In this document: positions 52,335-60,799 of the stretch, piece by piece
Numbering within the stretch: the first letter of the stretch is position 1
Layout: the number at the start of each line of letters is the position of its first letter
Source: Phaeodactylibacter xiamenensis
GTDB lineage: Bacteria > Bacteroidota > Bacteroidia > Chitinophagales > Saprospiraceae
NCBI RefSeq assembly: GCF_000759025.1
Contig: NZ_JPOS01000079.1
Location: forward strand, 186,001-250,000
Length of the DNA: 64,000 bases
Direction of reading: 5' to 3'
Made by a program: the position numbers and the translations under genes
Notes under the pieces: generated by a model
Told to the model about the DNA's origin: nothing
The model's input: the letters and a program-made list of their open reading frames with translations, nothing else
Databases searched by the model: none

Positions 52335-54194
52335 TTAGTTCTTAGGGTTTCTGTAGTAGAAGTAATTTGGATCGTAGAACGTTTCCGGAATAGCCCATGC
52401 GTCTATAGACTGCCAGCCAGAGGGTGGAGATGTTGCATTATTATTCGATCTGTTTGTAGTTGCACTGCTAAAGCTGTTTGCGAAATTCCGCATGGCTGTT
52501 GCTCTGGTCGAATTACTACCTATGATATTGCTGCTTTCATCCGGGTCGTTTGCGATGTTGTATAGAGATTCTCCGGAGAAGCAAAGATTGCAGAATTTAT
52601 AATCACCGTCGATTACGGCATAAGTTCTGGTCGTAGCATTATTGGTCGGTTGATATTGCTTCAGAAACATTCGACTGGGAATAGATCCGCCTGTTATGAG
52701 CGGATAAATGTCAATCCCGTCCAGGTCTTGGTCAATGTCACTAATGTTCCTGCCTGCAATTTTCAATAAGGTCGGGTGGAAGTCTTCTACCTGAACTGGT
52801 ATATTTACTACTTGCGGGCTAATTGTGTTTTTGTGATACCAGATTGCAGGGACATTAATGCCTCCTTCTGTGAGTTGTCCTTTTTCTCCTTTATACGGGG
52901 CGTTGCTGGCTGCATAGTCCACGTCGCCCCCGTTATCGCTGGTAAAGATGATGATCGTATTGTCCTCGATGCCAAGGCTTCGGACTTTATTTACAATCCT
53001 GCTAATCGCATAGTCCATTTGGCGCATCATTACCCAGTATCTTTTTTGGCATGTAGTTAAATTACCAGGTGCGTTGGGCAGACTATCTACTGGTATTTCA
53101 AGACGATTACAGCCTGTACCATTTGGAGCAACGTGCGGTGCGAGCATTGGCACAAAAAGAAAGAACGGTGAACTGTTACAGTTTGCCCAGTTATCAAGGT
53201 AGTCTTCGCATTTCTCGGCAATCTTATCAGTAAAGTAAGTGCCGTCAGACGGTTGGTAAATGCCATTCTCTCGCACATCGTCAGCACCTTCAAAGTCCCA
53301 GGTGTAGTAATTGATTAGGCCATAAGATGTACCGTAGTAATAGTCAAAGCCTTTCGTAGTCATGTTAGGGTCATACAAATGAAAGCTTGCACCAATGGTA
53401 GTGCTGCTAAAGTCGCCAATGCCAAGGCTGCCTCGATGGTAGTTGTTCGTCGAGCTACTGCTGGCGATGGTTGATGTGTTTTCTATTTGGAATATCCCGC
53501 CTCCACCACCTCCAAATGTGCTAGTATTAGTCCAGTTGTTGATGCCGTTCGTCCAGGATTGAACATACGAGTCACCATCAACCGGTGGAGCGGTAACTGC
53601 CATGTTGTACGAATCCATAATCCTAAATGTCCCATTGTAAGTTCTCAGTAGCTCAACATAATTTGGGTCATCAGTATCAATGCTGCCTTGCGACAGAATT
53701 ATAGGTTCATCGCTAGCTGTAGTTGCATTTCCATTGCGATCACTTGTAATCATTATGGAAGCGTTATGCTCCATCGTCATCGCATTGCCAACCACTCCAC
53801 TGCCTACAGGTTCGTTAAAGTCAATTTCAGCAACATTTGTCGCAGAGTTTGGGCCTAATCCCCCGCTGATTCGATCGGCATCTGTAATCGCAAAGTCTGC
53901 CATGTCTAGGTTTTGTTCTGCGAGATGATTGCCCAAGTTGTCATTGCCTGGTGCTGGTTCCCACCTTTGCCCCACGGTTGCTGCTGAGTTGTACAAATAC
54001 ATCACATTATTTACCGTATCCCAAGCGGTTGAACATTGATACCTTTGATCTATCGTTTGCATATCTAAGATAAGATCAGGGTCACCTGTTGTTTTGCAGA
54101 CAGCAGCTCCCCCAACGATGCTCTGCGCTTGCAAATTCGCCGCAATCAAAAGGAATACGAATGATGTGATGTACTTATACGGAACTCGAAGCAT
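52335..54194 (-). CDS. Fibre-like protein fused to a truncated sulfatase domain
   Basis: A 619-residue Sec-exported protein (leader ends LIAANLQAQ). Residues 25-80 form a module (GDPDLILDMQTIDQRYQCST, WDTVNNVMYLYNS) shared with the next protein upstream. Residues of about 255-560 match the C-terminal two thirds of sulfatases: GFDYYYGTSYGLINYYTWDF, PFFLFVPMLAPHVAP, TSDNGGDVDYAASNAPYKGE, LTEGGINVPAIWY and SLYNIANDPDE. The N-terminal part with the metal-binding Asp pair and the C/S-x-P-x-R formylglycine site is not found. It is probably a receptor- or glycan-binding spike rather than an active sulfatase. The gene is more AT-rich than its neighbours. Confidence 0.7.
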   Translation of the reverse strand: MLRVPYKYITSFVFLLIAANLQAQSIVGGAAVCKTTGDPDLILDMQTIDQRYQCSTAWDTVNNVMYLYNSAATVGQRWEPAPGNDNLGNHLAEQNLDMADFAITDADRISGGLGPNSATNVAEIDFNEPVGSGVVGNAMTMEHNASIMITSDRNGNATTASDEPIILSQGSIDTDDPNYVELLRTYNGTFRIMDSYNMAVTAPPVDGDSYVQSWTNGINNWTNTSTFGGGGGGIFQIENTSTIASSSSTNNYHRGSLGIGDFSSTTIGASFHLYDPNMTTKGFDYYYGTSYGLINYYTWDFEGADDVRENGIYQPSDGTYFTDKIAEKCEDYLDNWANCNSSPFFLFVPMLAPHVAPNGTGCNRLEIPVDSLPNAPGNLTTCQKRYWVMMRQMDYAISRIVNKVRSLGIEDNTIIIFTSDNGGDVDYAASNAPYKGEKGQLTEGGINVPAIWYHKNTISPQVVNIPVQVEDFHPTLLKIAGRNISDIDQDLDGIDIYPLITGGSIPSRMFLKQYQPTNNATTRTYAVIDGDYKFCNLCFSGESLYNIANDPDESSNIIGSNSTRATAMRNFANSFSSATTNRSNNNATSPPSGWQSIDAWAIPETFYDPNYFYYRNPKN

Positions 54195-54211
54195 TGCTTC
54201 TGGTTTATTGT

Positions 54212-55396
54212 TTAGAAACGGCGCATAACCTTAGTGCCGGCCGGCAATCCCATGGTGTTCGTTGCCGAAGTGTAGAAATACTCTCCAATGCTTACACCCT
54301 GAATCCCGGCATCAGCATGATCGTCCGCTTCTACGGAGGCAAACTCAGTGTTGATGATATTCGCGCCATTACTTCCGTTTGAAGTAATGCTAATACCGTC
54401 GCCTTCAATGAAACTTACGGTTCCCCCATCAAGTACGCCAACATCAGACAAGCTTACTGCAGCTGTTCCAGTCGCAACCCCAATAGAAAGCTCCTGTGCC
54501 TCGTTCGTGGCATCTCCATCAATAGTTACCGTACCACCGTCGGTAAGGCTTAGGTCATTGCCAACCAGAGATAAATCCTGAGTATCTGTATTATCCAGAT
54601 AAGGGCTCAAATCAATATCTACTGCTGAGTTCGTCAAACTGAGATCATTGCCGGTAAGCGTTAGGTCTTGAAGCTCGTCAGTGCCATTGGTCGGGCTTGA
54701 GTTCGTAATGGTAAAGTTGGGGTATGTGCCCGACACATTAATCCCTGTACCCCCTGTGATCCCTACCGTTTGGTCAGGGGCTGTGTTTGTAATTTCTATA
54801 TTTCCGGATCCGTCATCCGCAATGTCGATTGCAGTACCTTCAACGATATCAACATTTCCTCCGCCATCGCTAAGGGTCACACGCCCTGTTGAAGCGTTAG
54901 GGAAGGAGTTGCTCAGCGTTTGAAGCTCATCCGTAGCATTAGCAGGCGCGGTGTTGGTTATGGTAAAGTTTCCGTTGCCGTCATCAGTAACGTTTATACC
55001 CGTACCTGCCGAAATACCTTGCACAGGAGCAATGTCCAGGATCGGCACAGTCAAATCACCAAGATCAGTGTCAGTAATCTCGTCGTAAAGGTCAAAAACA
55101 AGGTTTGCCCCTACAACTCTAGGATTGTCCAGCCGGGTATCGGTGTCAATCACACTTGATAGAGGGACATCAGTCCACCGGTTCCCGGCCGACTGTGTTG
55201 AGTCGTACAGGTAAAGAACCTGGTTGGTATTGTCCCAGGCAACAACACACTCGTAACGAGCATCTTGGTCTTGCATGGCCGTAATGTTATCAGGATCGCT
55301 GCTGACAACACATACACCAGAGCCGCCAGTGATTGCCTGGGCAAATACACCTTGCCCAGCGAGCAATAGTGCAACAATAATGATTAGATTTCTCAT
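54212..55396 (-). CDS. Repetitive fibre/spike protein, Sec-exported
   Basis: A 394-residue protein with leader MRNLIIIVALLLAGQGVFAQ. The N-terminal module (30-75; SDPDNITAMQDQDARYECVV, AWDNTNQVLYLYDS) is shared with the sulfatase-fused protein. Residues 125-340 are degenerate repeats of type GTGINVTDDGNGNFTITNT and LTGNDLSLT, as in trimeric phage fibres. The last 36 residues (DAGIQGVSIGEYFYTSATNT, MGLPAGTKVM) match the C-terminus of the next protein upstream. It probably forms a trimeric receptor-binding fibre. Confidence 0.75.
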   Translation of the reverse strand: MRNLIIIVALLLAGQGVFAQAITGGSGVCVVSSDPDNITAMQDQDARYECVVAWDNTNQVLYLYDSTQSAGNRWTDVPLSSVIDTDTRLDNPRVVGANLVFDLYDEITDTDLGDLTVPILDIAPVQGISAGTGINVTDDGNGNFTITNTAPANATDELQTLSNSFPNASTGRVTLSDGGGNVDIVEGTAIDIADDGSGNIEITNTAPDQTVGITGGTGINVSGTYPNFTITNSSPTNGTDELQDLTLTGNDLSLTNSAVDIDLSPYLDNTDTQDLSLVGNDLSLTDGGTVTIDGDATNEAQELSIGVATGTAAVSLSDVGVLDGGTVSFIEGDGISITSNGSNGANIINTEFASVEADDHADAGIQGVSIGEYFYTSATNTMGLPAGTKVMRRF

Positions 55397-55414
55397 GATT
55401 CGCTAAGTTTGTTT

Positions 55415-56014
55415 TTAATGTGTACGAATAATTAGGGCTCCCCAAGGCATACCCATAGTATTGCCTAAAGCAGCTTTGTATGGAGAACCCACAGGTACTC
55501 CATCGGCTCCAGCATCGACATGATTAAGGAAATAACCATAGATTGTTGCAGCCGTCAGTTCGTTGAGTATTTGATCGAGCTTTAACCAGTTAGAGGTTTC
55601 TAAAGATGCTTTGATGATTTGCGAAAGGCCATTCTGATTATCCGGAGTAAATAAATCAAAACCGAAATTAGGGGTAGCTTGCGTAATCTGGCCTTTTCCG
55701 AACGGCGCAGGACAATTGCCGCCTATACAATCGACAGTAATGTTTGTAAGAAAAACGCTCTGCACGTTAATTGCAGTTACGATATATTTATTCTTATTGC
55801 CATCAATAATGACATGGCCGACTGCAACATCACTTGCCGAGTATTCACTCCCTTGATCCGTAACGAATATGTCAAAAGTATAGGTGTCCGAATCGACCGC
55901 AGTCACATTACCAAAAGTACACGTACCTGTCATTTCAGAGTAGAGCGTATCTACCTGGGCAAATAGTGATTGCGCAATTGAAACAGCAATGAATATTAGT
56001 GCGTACTTTTGCAT
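55415..56014 (-). CDS. Short spike protein sharing a C-terminal module
   Basis: A 199-residue Sec-exported protein starting at ATG 56014 (leader MQKYALIFIAVSIAQSLFAQ). A beta-rich N-terminal domain (TGTCTFGNVTAVDSDTYTFD) carries Cys residues. The C-terminal 37 residues (HVDAGADGVPVGSPYKAALG, NTMGMPWGALIIR) align with the end of the repetitive fibre. It is likely a companion spike or tip. Start chosen for the signal peptide; an earlier ATG overlaps the upstream gene. Confidence 0.65.
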   Translation of the reverse strand: MQKYALIFIAVSIAQSLFAQVDTLYSEMTGTCTFGNVTAVDSDTYTFDIFVTDQGSEYSASDVAVGHVIIDGNKNKYIVTAINVQSVFLTNITVDCIGGNCPAPFGKGQITQATPNFGFDLFTPDNQNGLSQIIKASLETSNWLKLDQILNELTAATIYGYFLNHVDAGADGVPVGSPYKAALGNTMGMPWGALIIRTH

Positions 56015-56024
56015 CCTGTCAGGT

Positions 56025-57497
56025 TTAAAATTCTCCAATAACCGTCCAGTCCCCTCCAAATCCATTAAGGCCGCTGATAACGGATGTAGTAGCTCCCCCG
56101 CCTATGCCTGCATTAGGGCAAGTAACATTCCATCCTGCACCTTGCACATCAAGTTGTTGGTTCAAAGTTGTAGTGCGCTCCACAAGGGTAATATCAGGGA
56201 TTACGGCATCAGCTTGGGAGGTATTGAAAGACACACCTACCCACTGAACGGTGATATTCATGTCGCCCCCGGCAGTCAAAAATGAGTTATTGCCATTCCA
56301 TCGAAACCAATCCAGAATAGTTCCGGATGGAACGGTAATCGTCCAGTTGCCTGAGCTGCCGGATAGGGTAGGGGCTGTACCGGTGTATTTGACCATGATA
56401 GTCGCGCCGCCTCCAGTGATTGAGCTGATCGTAGGGGCACTACCGCTGCTGCCTGCCGAATAATCCTGAAAGCTCGGCGTACCGCTATTCCAGACCACGA
56501 CCTTTTGCCCGGATCCGGGTGTAGCATCCGGCATAGCGTATTTCCCTCCAAAAAAAGAAATACCTGAATTGCTCCTGAAGTCTAGAGGTAGGGTGGTAAA
56601 TATTCTTGCGCTATCGCCGGTGAAAAACAAGCCTGATGTATCTGCCGTTGCTTTTCGGCTGATTTCAATACCACCGGCAGAGACATTCACGATAGAAGGG
56701 TAAGAGTTATCAAGCTGTGAATACCTCATTGTGGCGGCTCCTGCTATATTTGTGTAGACGTCTGCTTTTACGCCTAATGTGTAGTTGTTCATCCGCATCG
56801 TCTGACCGGAAGGCTGAATAAGCAAGCTGCCTTTCGTACCGCCAAGTGTGTCCGTCTCTGCTAAAAACTGCCCTTGCAAATCCCTTACCCGATAATTCGT
56901 GAAAGTTTGCCAGTCCAGATTGAAATTAGCACCAAGTACCTCTGTGTTACGTTCCATCGTGCCGCCCAGCTCCACATCGACATCTGAAGTAGCGTCCTGA
57001 TCATTAAGGCCATTTGAGGCGGTAACCGTTGCCCCACCGCCGCCTGTATTGATGGTCACGGTGCTGCCGTCTGTATCGGTAAAGGTGTAGGTACCGTCGC
57101 CGTTATCCACCAGCCCTATGTTGTCTATAGCGGTGCCGATAGCGCCCAGAATGACTTGGATATCCGTCCCGCTCGGGTAGGCTGTACCATTGATGCTGAT
57201 CGGTACGGTCGTTTCTACGGTCCCTGCATCCACATTTACAGCAAAAACATCCTGATCGGTAGTGATGGTCAGGTCGCTACCGTTGTAGGTGAAGTTGGTA
57301 ATGACATCGCCGCCGCCACCGCCGGGGAGGCTTGCAGCCGGTACAATCTGGAAGTTGCCCGGCCCGTCAGAAAGCAGGACGTAGTTTGCGCCTGGTGCCT
57401 GCTTGATGTTTCGGGGCGGATCGATACGCTGCTCCTGGGCAAAGCTCCAGGAAGCAGTCAGACAAAGGGCAGCAAGAATAAAGAGTAGCTTTTTCAT
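56025..57497 (-). CDS. Large fibre-like protein, Sec-exported
   Basis: A 490-residue protein from ATG 57497 (leader MKKLLFILAALCLTASWSFAQ). GANYVLLSDGPGNFQIVPAA and repeated GDGTYTFTDTDGSTVTIN-type segments resemble tail-fibre proteins of Bacteroidota phages. DTLGGTKGSLLIQPSGQTMR is followed by YSAGSSGSAPTISSITGGGA and a Gly/Thr-rich C-terminus. It is probably the main fibre shaft, acting with the two spike genes downstream. Confidence 0.7.
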   Translation of the reverse strand: MKKLLFILAALCLTASWSFAQEQRIDPPRNIKQAPGANYVLLSDGPGNFQIVPAASLPGGGGGDVITNFTYNGSDLTITTDQDVFAVNVDAGTVETTVPISINGTAYPSGTDIQVILGAIGTAIDNIGLVDNGDGTYTFTDTDGSTVTINTGGGGATVTASNGLNDQDATSDVDVELGGTMERNTEVLGANFNLDWQTFTNYRVRDLQGQFLAETDTLGGTKGSLLIQPSGQTMRMNNYTLGVKADVYTNIAGAATMRYSQLDNSYPSIVNVSAGGIEISRKATADTSGLFFTGDSARIFTTLPLDFRSNSGISFFGGKYAMPDATPGSGQKVVVWNSGTPSFQDYSAGSSGSAPTISSITGGGATIMVKYTGTAPTLSGSSGNWTITVPSGTILDWFRWNGNNSFLTAGGDMNITVQWVGVSFNTSQADAVIPDITLVERTTTLNQQLDVQGAGWNVTCPNAGIGGGATTSVISGLNGFGGDWTVIGEF

Positions 57498-57525
57498 CGC
57501 GTAGATGGTGTTTTCTGATGGATAA

Positions 57526-57915
57526 TTATGCGGATCGAGGGAAACGGACACCGATACGGTCGTTGGTTTTGGCACCCACGAACTCGATAGCGTCCGCAGT
57601 TGCCTCTGCGTTGCGTACCGGGTTCCAATGTGCGCCGATGTGGCTCGCCAAGCCATTGACATCCACAAAAATCTGATCGTCATCATCGGGCAGCTTGCCG
57701 TTGTTTTCGGTCAGCGGGATGGTCAGGGTGGTGCCAGTGAAGTTCGGGTCGATGAAAGCTTCCCATTCCGGATCGACCAGGTAGGTCAGTTCGGAAGGGT
57801 GAATCCTTACGACATTCCCGTCGCTGGTTTCGATGACCAGCCACGCGGTGTTGTCCACGGTTACTGCCGGGTCATCGAGCAGGGAGGGTTTCTTACCTGT
57901 GATTATGCAAGACAT
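57526..57915 (-). CDS. Uncharacterised 129-residue protein upstream of the fibre genes
   Basis: Starts at ATG 57915 (MSCIITGKKPSLLDDPAVTV). No leader or helix. Beta-rich (TAWLVIETSDGNVVRIHPSE; FTGTTLTIPLTENNG), ending FVGAKTNDRIGVRFPRSA. Position suggests a fibre-associated or structural protein. Confidence 0.55.
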   Translation of the reverse strand: MSCIITGKKPSLLDDPAVTVDNTAWLVIETSDGNVVRIHPSELTYLVDPEWEAFIDPNFTGTTLTIPLTENNGKLPDDDDQIFVDVNGLASHIGAHWNPVRNAEATADAIEFVGAKTNDRIGVRFPRSA

Positions 57916-57923
57916 AGCATTCG

Positions 57924-58328
57924 TTATATGTAGATCAGATAATGGTCGTCGTCGACTTTGATGAACTCGTTGTTGTGGGTCATTACGGCATCGGTATAGC
58001 CCACCACTTCTTCCACGCTTTCGTACCCGGCACAATCGGTGACTTTCATGCTCACCGTCTTGTTGTTGTCGATATTGAAGGCGGGGTCAAAGGCAGAAAC
58101 GACGGTCAGGGTGCCGCCAACATTCACTTCGCTGGTGGTGCCGTTGCTGCCATCCACCGCGAGGTAGTCGAAGTGGGAGATAGCATTGAAAGCTGCGATC
58201 TTGCCCGATACGGTGACGGTTCCGGTATTCCCTTCCACGTCTGTAAATGTGAAGACTGCCTGGGCATTATCCATGCCAGAGCAGTGCGGGAATACAGGCT
58301 TGCAGTCTTGTAAGCTGATCAAGATCAT
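57924..58328 (-). CDS. Uncharacterised beta-rich protein
   Basis: A 134-residue protein (AVFTFTDVEGNTGTVTVSGK, AFDPAFNIDNNKTVSMKVTD), consistent with an Ig-like or jelly-roll fold. It starts 5 bp after the stop of the upstream gene. No family recognised. Confidence 0.55.
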   Translation of the reverse strand: MILISLQDCKPVFPHCSGMDNAQAVFTFTDVEGNTGTVTVSGKIAAFNAISHFDYLAVDGSNGTTSEVNVGGTLTVVSAFDPAFNIDNNKTVSMKVTDCAGYESVEEVVGYTDAVMTHNNEFIKVDDDHYLIYI

Positions 58329-58333
58329 AGCTA

Positions 58334-58672
58334 TCAGGATACAGGCACGAACCCAAAGAGCGGTGTAGGGATGGTGTGGGAGTCCTCATCGAGAAGAATG
58401 AAGCCGTCATTGGATGTCTGCACACAAACCGTATCGCCATTTTCGAGCGGGCCAGTGATTGAAATTTGGTTGTTGCCGTTGTTGCTTTCCGCCGGTGTAG
58501 TTTCTATGACCACGCCATTGCGCTTGATGACCACCCGGACCTCATCGCCCACGCTGCCTGTTGCATCGACAGTACCGGCATCGTTATCCAGCCCGGCAAT
58601 TACCGCATCGAGCGGATCCTTGTTTCCGGGAGGCCAGATTCGGCTGAAATGACTGCATGATAGAGATGACAT
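58334..58672 (-). CDS. Uncharacterised Ig-like protein
   Basis: A 112-residue protein with a predicted beta-sandwich (VGDEVRVVIKRNGVVIETTP; ISITGPLENGDTVCVQTSND). It is the first gene of the fibre transcript going downstream. The pattern resembles small Ig-like decoration domains. Function unknown. Confidence 0.5.
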   Translation of the reverse strand: MSSLSCSHFSRIWPPGNKDPLDAVIAGLDNDAGTVDATGSVGDEVRVVIKRNGVVIETTPAESNNGNNQISITGPLENGDTVCVQTSNDGFILLDEDSHTIPTPLFGFVPVS

Positions 58673-58748
58673 ATAGGCTTAATTAATCAAAGCCCTACCC
58701 TGCATCTTTGGCGGACAAGGCTTCGAGAATTTCTATAATGTGGCGTGA

Positions 58749-58904
58749 CTAGCTACTGATCGTTCGGCTGATCAATACGCCTGAGACAATGCCCAGGATA
58801 ATGCCAGCGGCAATCAGTGTGCCCACCGCAAGCCCGAAATAATTCGCGGATTGCTTGTCCAGGCTGATTTCAACGTCGTATTGAGTTGGAATGAGATCGT
58901 TCAT
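58749..58904 (-). CDS. 51-residue single-helix membrane protein
   Basis: Starts at ATG 58904 (MNDLIPTQYDVEISLDKQSA) and ends with a hydrophobic helix (LAVGTLIAAGIILGIVSGVL) plus ISRTISS. The track of short genes upstream is tightly packed, with a 10-bp gap here. Likely a minor virion membrane protein. Confidence 0.55.
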   Translation of the reverse strand: MNDLIPTQYDVEISLDKQSANYFGLAVGTLIAAGIILGIVSGVLISRTISS

Positions 58905-58914
58905 AGCGTTGCGT

Positions 58915-59061
58915 TTATACTTCTGTGTTGGCTGGCAGCACGCCATCAGCAATGAGCTTCTTTAGCTTCAATTCCTGATAGTGGTCTACGATAAGGCCTG
59001 CTATCACCGTAGCGATAACGGTGACGGTTGCCAGCGCAGCGTAATGTTTCCAGTTGTTCAT
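58915..59061 (-). CDS. 48-residue single-helix membrane protein
   Basis: A short gene starting at ATG 59061 (MNNWKHYAALATVTVIATVI), with one helix followed by HYQELKLKKLIADGVLPA. Its start overlaps the upstream stop (ATGA). Overlap on one side and close packing on the other support it being real. Confidence 0.55.
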   Translation of the reverse strand: MNNWKHYAALATVTVIATVIAGLIVDHYQELKLKKLIADGVLPANTEV

Positions 59062-59171
59062 GATCGTGGGTCAAATATTACGATGATATAATGCTTGATG
59101 AGTGCGGCAACCAATGAGGCAACCAGGCTTATCACCAAAAAATTCTTCTCTTGTTCGGTCAGTAGCAGCAT
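59058..59171 (-). CDS. 37-residue single-helix membrane protein
   Basis: Starts at ATG 59171 (MLLLTEQEKNFLVISLVASL), overlapping the upstream stop as TGATG and overlapping the next gene as ATGA. It is one helix with a short C-terminal tail FDPRS. Double translational coupling argues for expression. Confidence 0.5.
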   Translation of the reverse strand: MLLLTEQEKNFLVISLVASLVAALIKHYIIVIFDPRS

Positions 59172-59674
59172 CAGGATTCGATTCGTTCCAATTGAGTTTC
59201 CAGCAGGTCGCCGTAGTCCGTTCCTACGCTTCCGAATACCATGCACCCGGAGTCCCAGGTTTTACGCATGGCTTCGCGTATCGTCAGTCCGTATGCCGCT
59301 TCATAAGCGAAATTGAGCGCCCGAAGCTGGTTCAGGTTCAGTGCGCTCACCCGCCGGTAGGTATCACACCGCTTGCTGATGCCAAAGCCCAACAGGTAGG
59401 TGGAAGTCAGCACATCGTGCAGCTCAGACACCCAGGGCTCTAAATCGAAGTTCGTTACCGGGCCATCGCCCGGATTGAAGTTGATATCTTCCACATCAAA
59501 CCGGATCGGCGGCTCCTTTTTGGAGCTAAACCCGAGTGATTTGCTGATTGCCTTCACCAGGAAGTAAATGACGAGCAATACCAGGATGACCACAACGCCA
59601 ATCACGACAGGCTTTACCCACACGGGGCGGCCCCGGAATAGCTGGTTGTAATCATATGGCATTAGCTGTGTCAT
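59171..59674 (-). CDS. Membrane-anchored protein with soluble domain
   Basis: A 167-residue protein: N-terminal helix (VVIGVVVILVLLVIYFLV), then a soluble domain (LNQLRALNFAYEAAYGLTIR, EAMRKTWDSGC) loosely reminiscent of annexin-like helical repeats. The resemblance is weak. It overlaps the preceding gene's stop by 4 bp. Confidence 0.6.
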   Translation of the reverse strand: MTQLMPYDYNQLFRGRPVWVKPVVIGVVVILVLLVIYFLVKAISKSLGFSSKKEPPIRFDVEDINFNPGDGPVTNFDLEPWVSELHDVLTSTYLLGFGISKRCDTYRRVSALNLNQLRALNFAYEAAYGLTIREAMRKTWDSGCMVFGSVGTDYGDLLETQLERIES

Positions 59675-60078
59675 GCAATCGCGTTATTGTCGCAAGCAAG
59701 TTCTCCTATCAGCACATCCCAGTGAGGAAGCCCTACCGATGTTGCATAGGCTTTGATCTCCTGCTCGTAAAACTTAGCCCGGCTCTCGTTAGGGTAGACG
59801 TCGATCGCTTTGAAAAAGCCCCCGACAATACTGCCATTAGTCTGGCTGTCTCCCCTCAGGTATTGTTTTGCCATGCGGTTAAGGTCGCCGCTTGGAATAG
59901 CATCCGGATTCCAGGGCCCAAAGCGGTCGCGGTTAACACGAACGCACGGCATATTGCCCATTGCGCCCGGTTGGTCCGGTTCTACTTTGGGTTGCTGGTT
60001 TTGCATTACGTAGCCCGTCACGCCCAGGAGCACCAAAATAGCTACGATCAGGATGATTGCTTTTGCAGTCTTGCTCAT
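59671..60078 (-). CDS. Membrane-anchored protein with helical domain
   Basis: A 135-residue protein with an N-terminal helix (AIILIVAILVLLGVTGYVM) and a domain containing NRDRFGPWNPDAIPSGDLNR and NESRAKFYEQEIKAYATSVG. Size and layout parallel the next gene, suggesting a paired function. Family unknown. Confidence 0.6.
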   Translation of the reverse strand: MSKTAKAIILIVAILVLLGVTGYVMQNQQPKVEPDQPGAMGNMPCVRVNRDRFGPWNPDAIPSGDLNRMAKQYLRGDSQTNGSIVGGFFKAIDVYPNESRAKFYEQEIKAYATSVGLPHWDVLIGELACDNNAIA

Positions 60079-60090
60079 GGTGTAGTGGGG

Positions 60091-60309
60091 TTAGTTCAAG
60101 TAGGACATCGCACGTTCGACGTTCACCTTATCGGTTTCTGTCTTCACGTCCGTCAGCTTGCTGGTAGGATCATCCTCTGTCGCTGCGGGGATGCTGCCAG
60201 TGCCATTCTTGCTTCCGTTTACTTTCTCCTTCTTGTAGAAGTAGTAAGCCGCGATACCGGCAATGATGACCGCGCCTACGATGATGTGCGTTTTATACTT
60301 CTTCAGCAT
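60091..60309 (-). CDS. Small single-helix membrane protein
   Basis: A 72-residue protein: basic start MLKKYKTH, helix IIVGAVIIAGIAAYYFY, basic KKEKVNGSKNG, and an acidic tail. One of the series of small membrane proteins next to the candidate capsid gene. Confidence 0.55.
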   Translation of the reverse strand: MLKKYKTHIIVGAVIIAGIAAYYFYKKEKVNGSKNGTGSIPAATEDDPTSKLTDVKTETDKVNVERAMSYLN

Positions 60310-60311
60310 GA

Positions 60312-60734
60312 TCAGATTTTTTTGATCAGAGCGATAATGAGAACGAGCATGAAGACAAAGGCTACAGCCACCGCGACATTAGGCAGCGGCCAGCCCAGGA
60401 TGGTCATTTTCGCAAGTGAACCAGCTGGGGCATTGGCAGTAGAACAAGCCAGTTGTAGCTCATTTTCCAGCGCCATGCGGTTGCCATTCTGAACATGATA
60501 CTCCAGGAGGTAGTCTGCCTGATCTCCTGCCAGGTCGATAGGTACATCCAGCGTTTGCAACGCGAAGTCTGTACCATCCTGTTCCGGCAGTTCTGCCACC
60601 CTTTGGTGGATGACCATTTTTAGGTCTTCGGGCGAATACTCCCCATCCTCACGAATAAGCCCCAATGCTGCCAGCTTTTCGCTGCCAGCTAAGGGATTAT
60701 TCAAAAGGATAGCATCAATGATTCCTGCGTCCAT
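60312..60734 (-). CDS. Tail-anchored protein downstream of the candidate capsid gene
   Basis: A 140-residue protein with a soluble helical N-terminal domain (ALGLIREDGEYSPEDLKMVI; LPIDLAG-type segments) and a C-terminal helix (VAVAVAFVFMLVLIIALI) ending KKI. Immediately downstream of the capsid candidate. It may link capsid and membrane. Confidence 0.6.
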   Translation of the reverse strand: MDAGIIDAILLNNPLAGSEKLAALGLIREDGEYSPEDLKMVIHQRVAELPEQDGTDFALQTLDVPIDLAGDQADYLLEYHVQNGNRMALENELQLACSTANAPAGSLAKMTILGWPLPNVAVAVAFVFMLVLIIALIKKI

Positions 60735-60771
60735 TATTCTCGCTCGGTTGAAAAAATAGAGTGTCTTGTTG

Positions 60772-60799
60772 AAGGGTTGGGCAAGAGCCCAAACCCTTA
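60772..60799 (-). repeat. Stable hairpin at the stop codon of the candidate capsid gene
   Basis: On the minus strand AAGGGTTTGGGC pairs with GCCC-AACCCTT around TCTT; the left arm overlaps the TAA stop. There is no T-run directly after it, so it may block exonucleases or allow partial termination, raising the capsid mRNA relative to downstream genes. Confidence 0.55.

Noticed and set aside
56025-57686. Longer version of the large fibre protein starting at 57686
   Set aside because: The extra 63 residues overlap the upstream gene; the internal start at 57497 gives a normal signal peptide.
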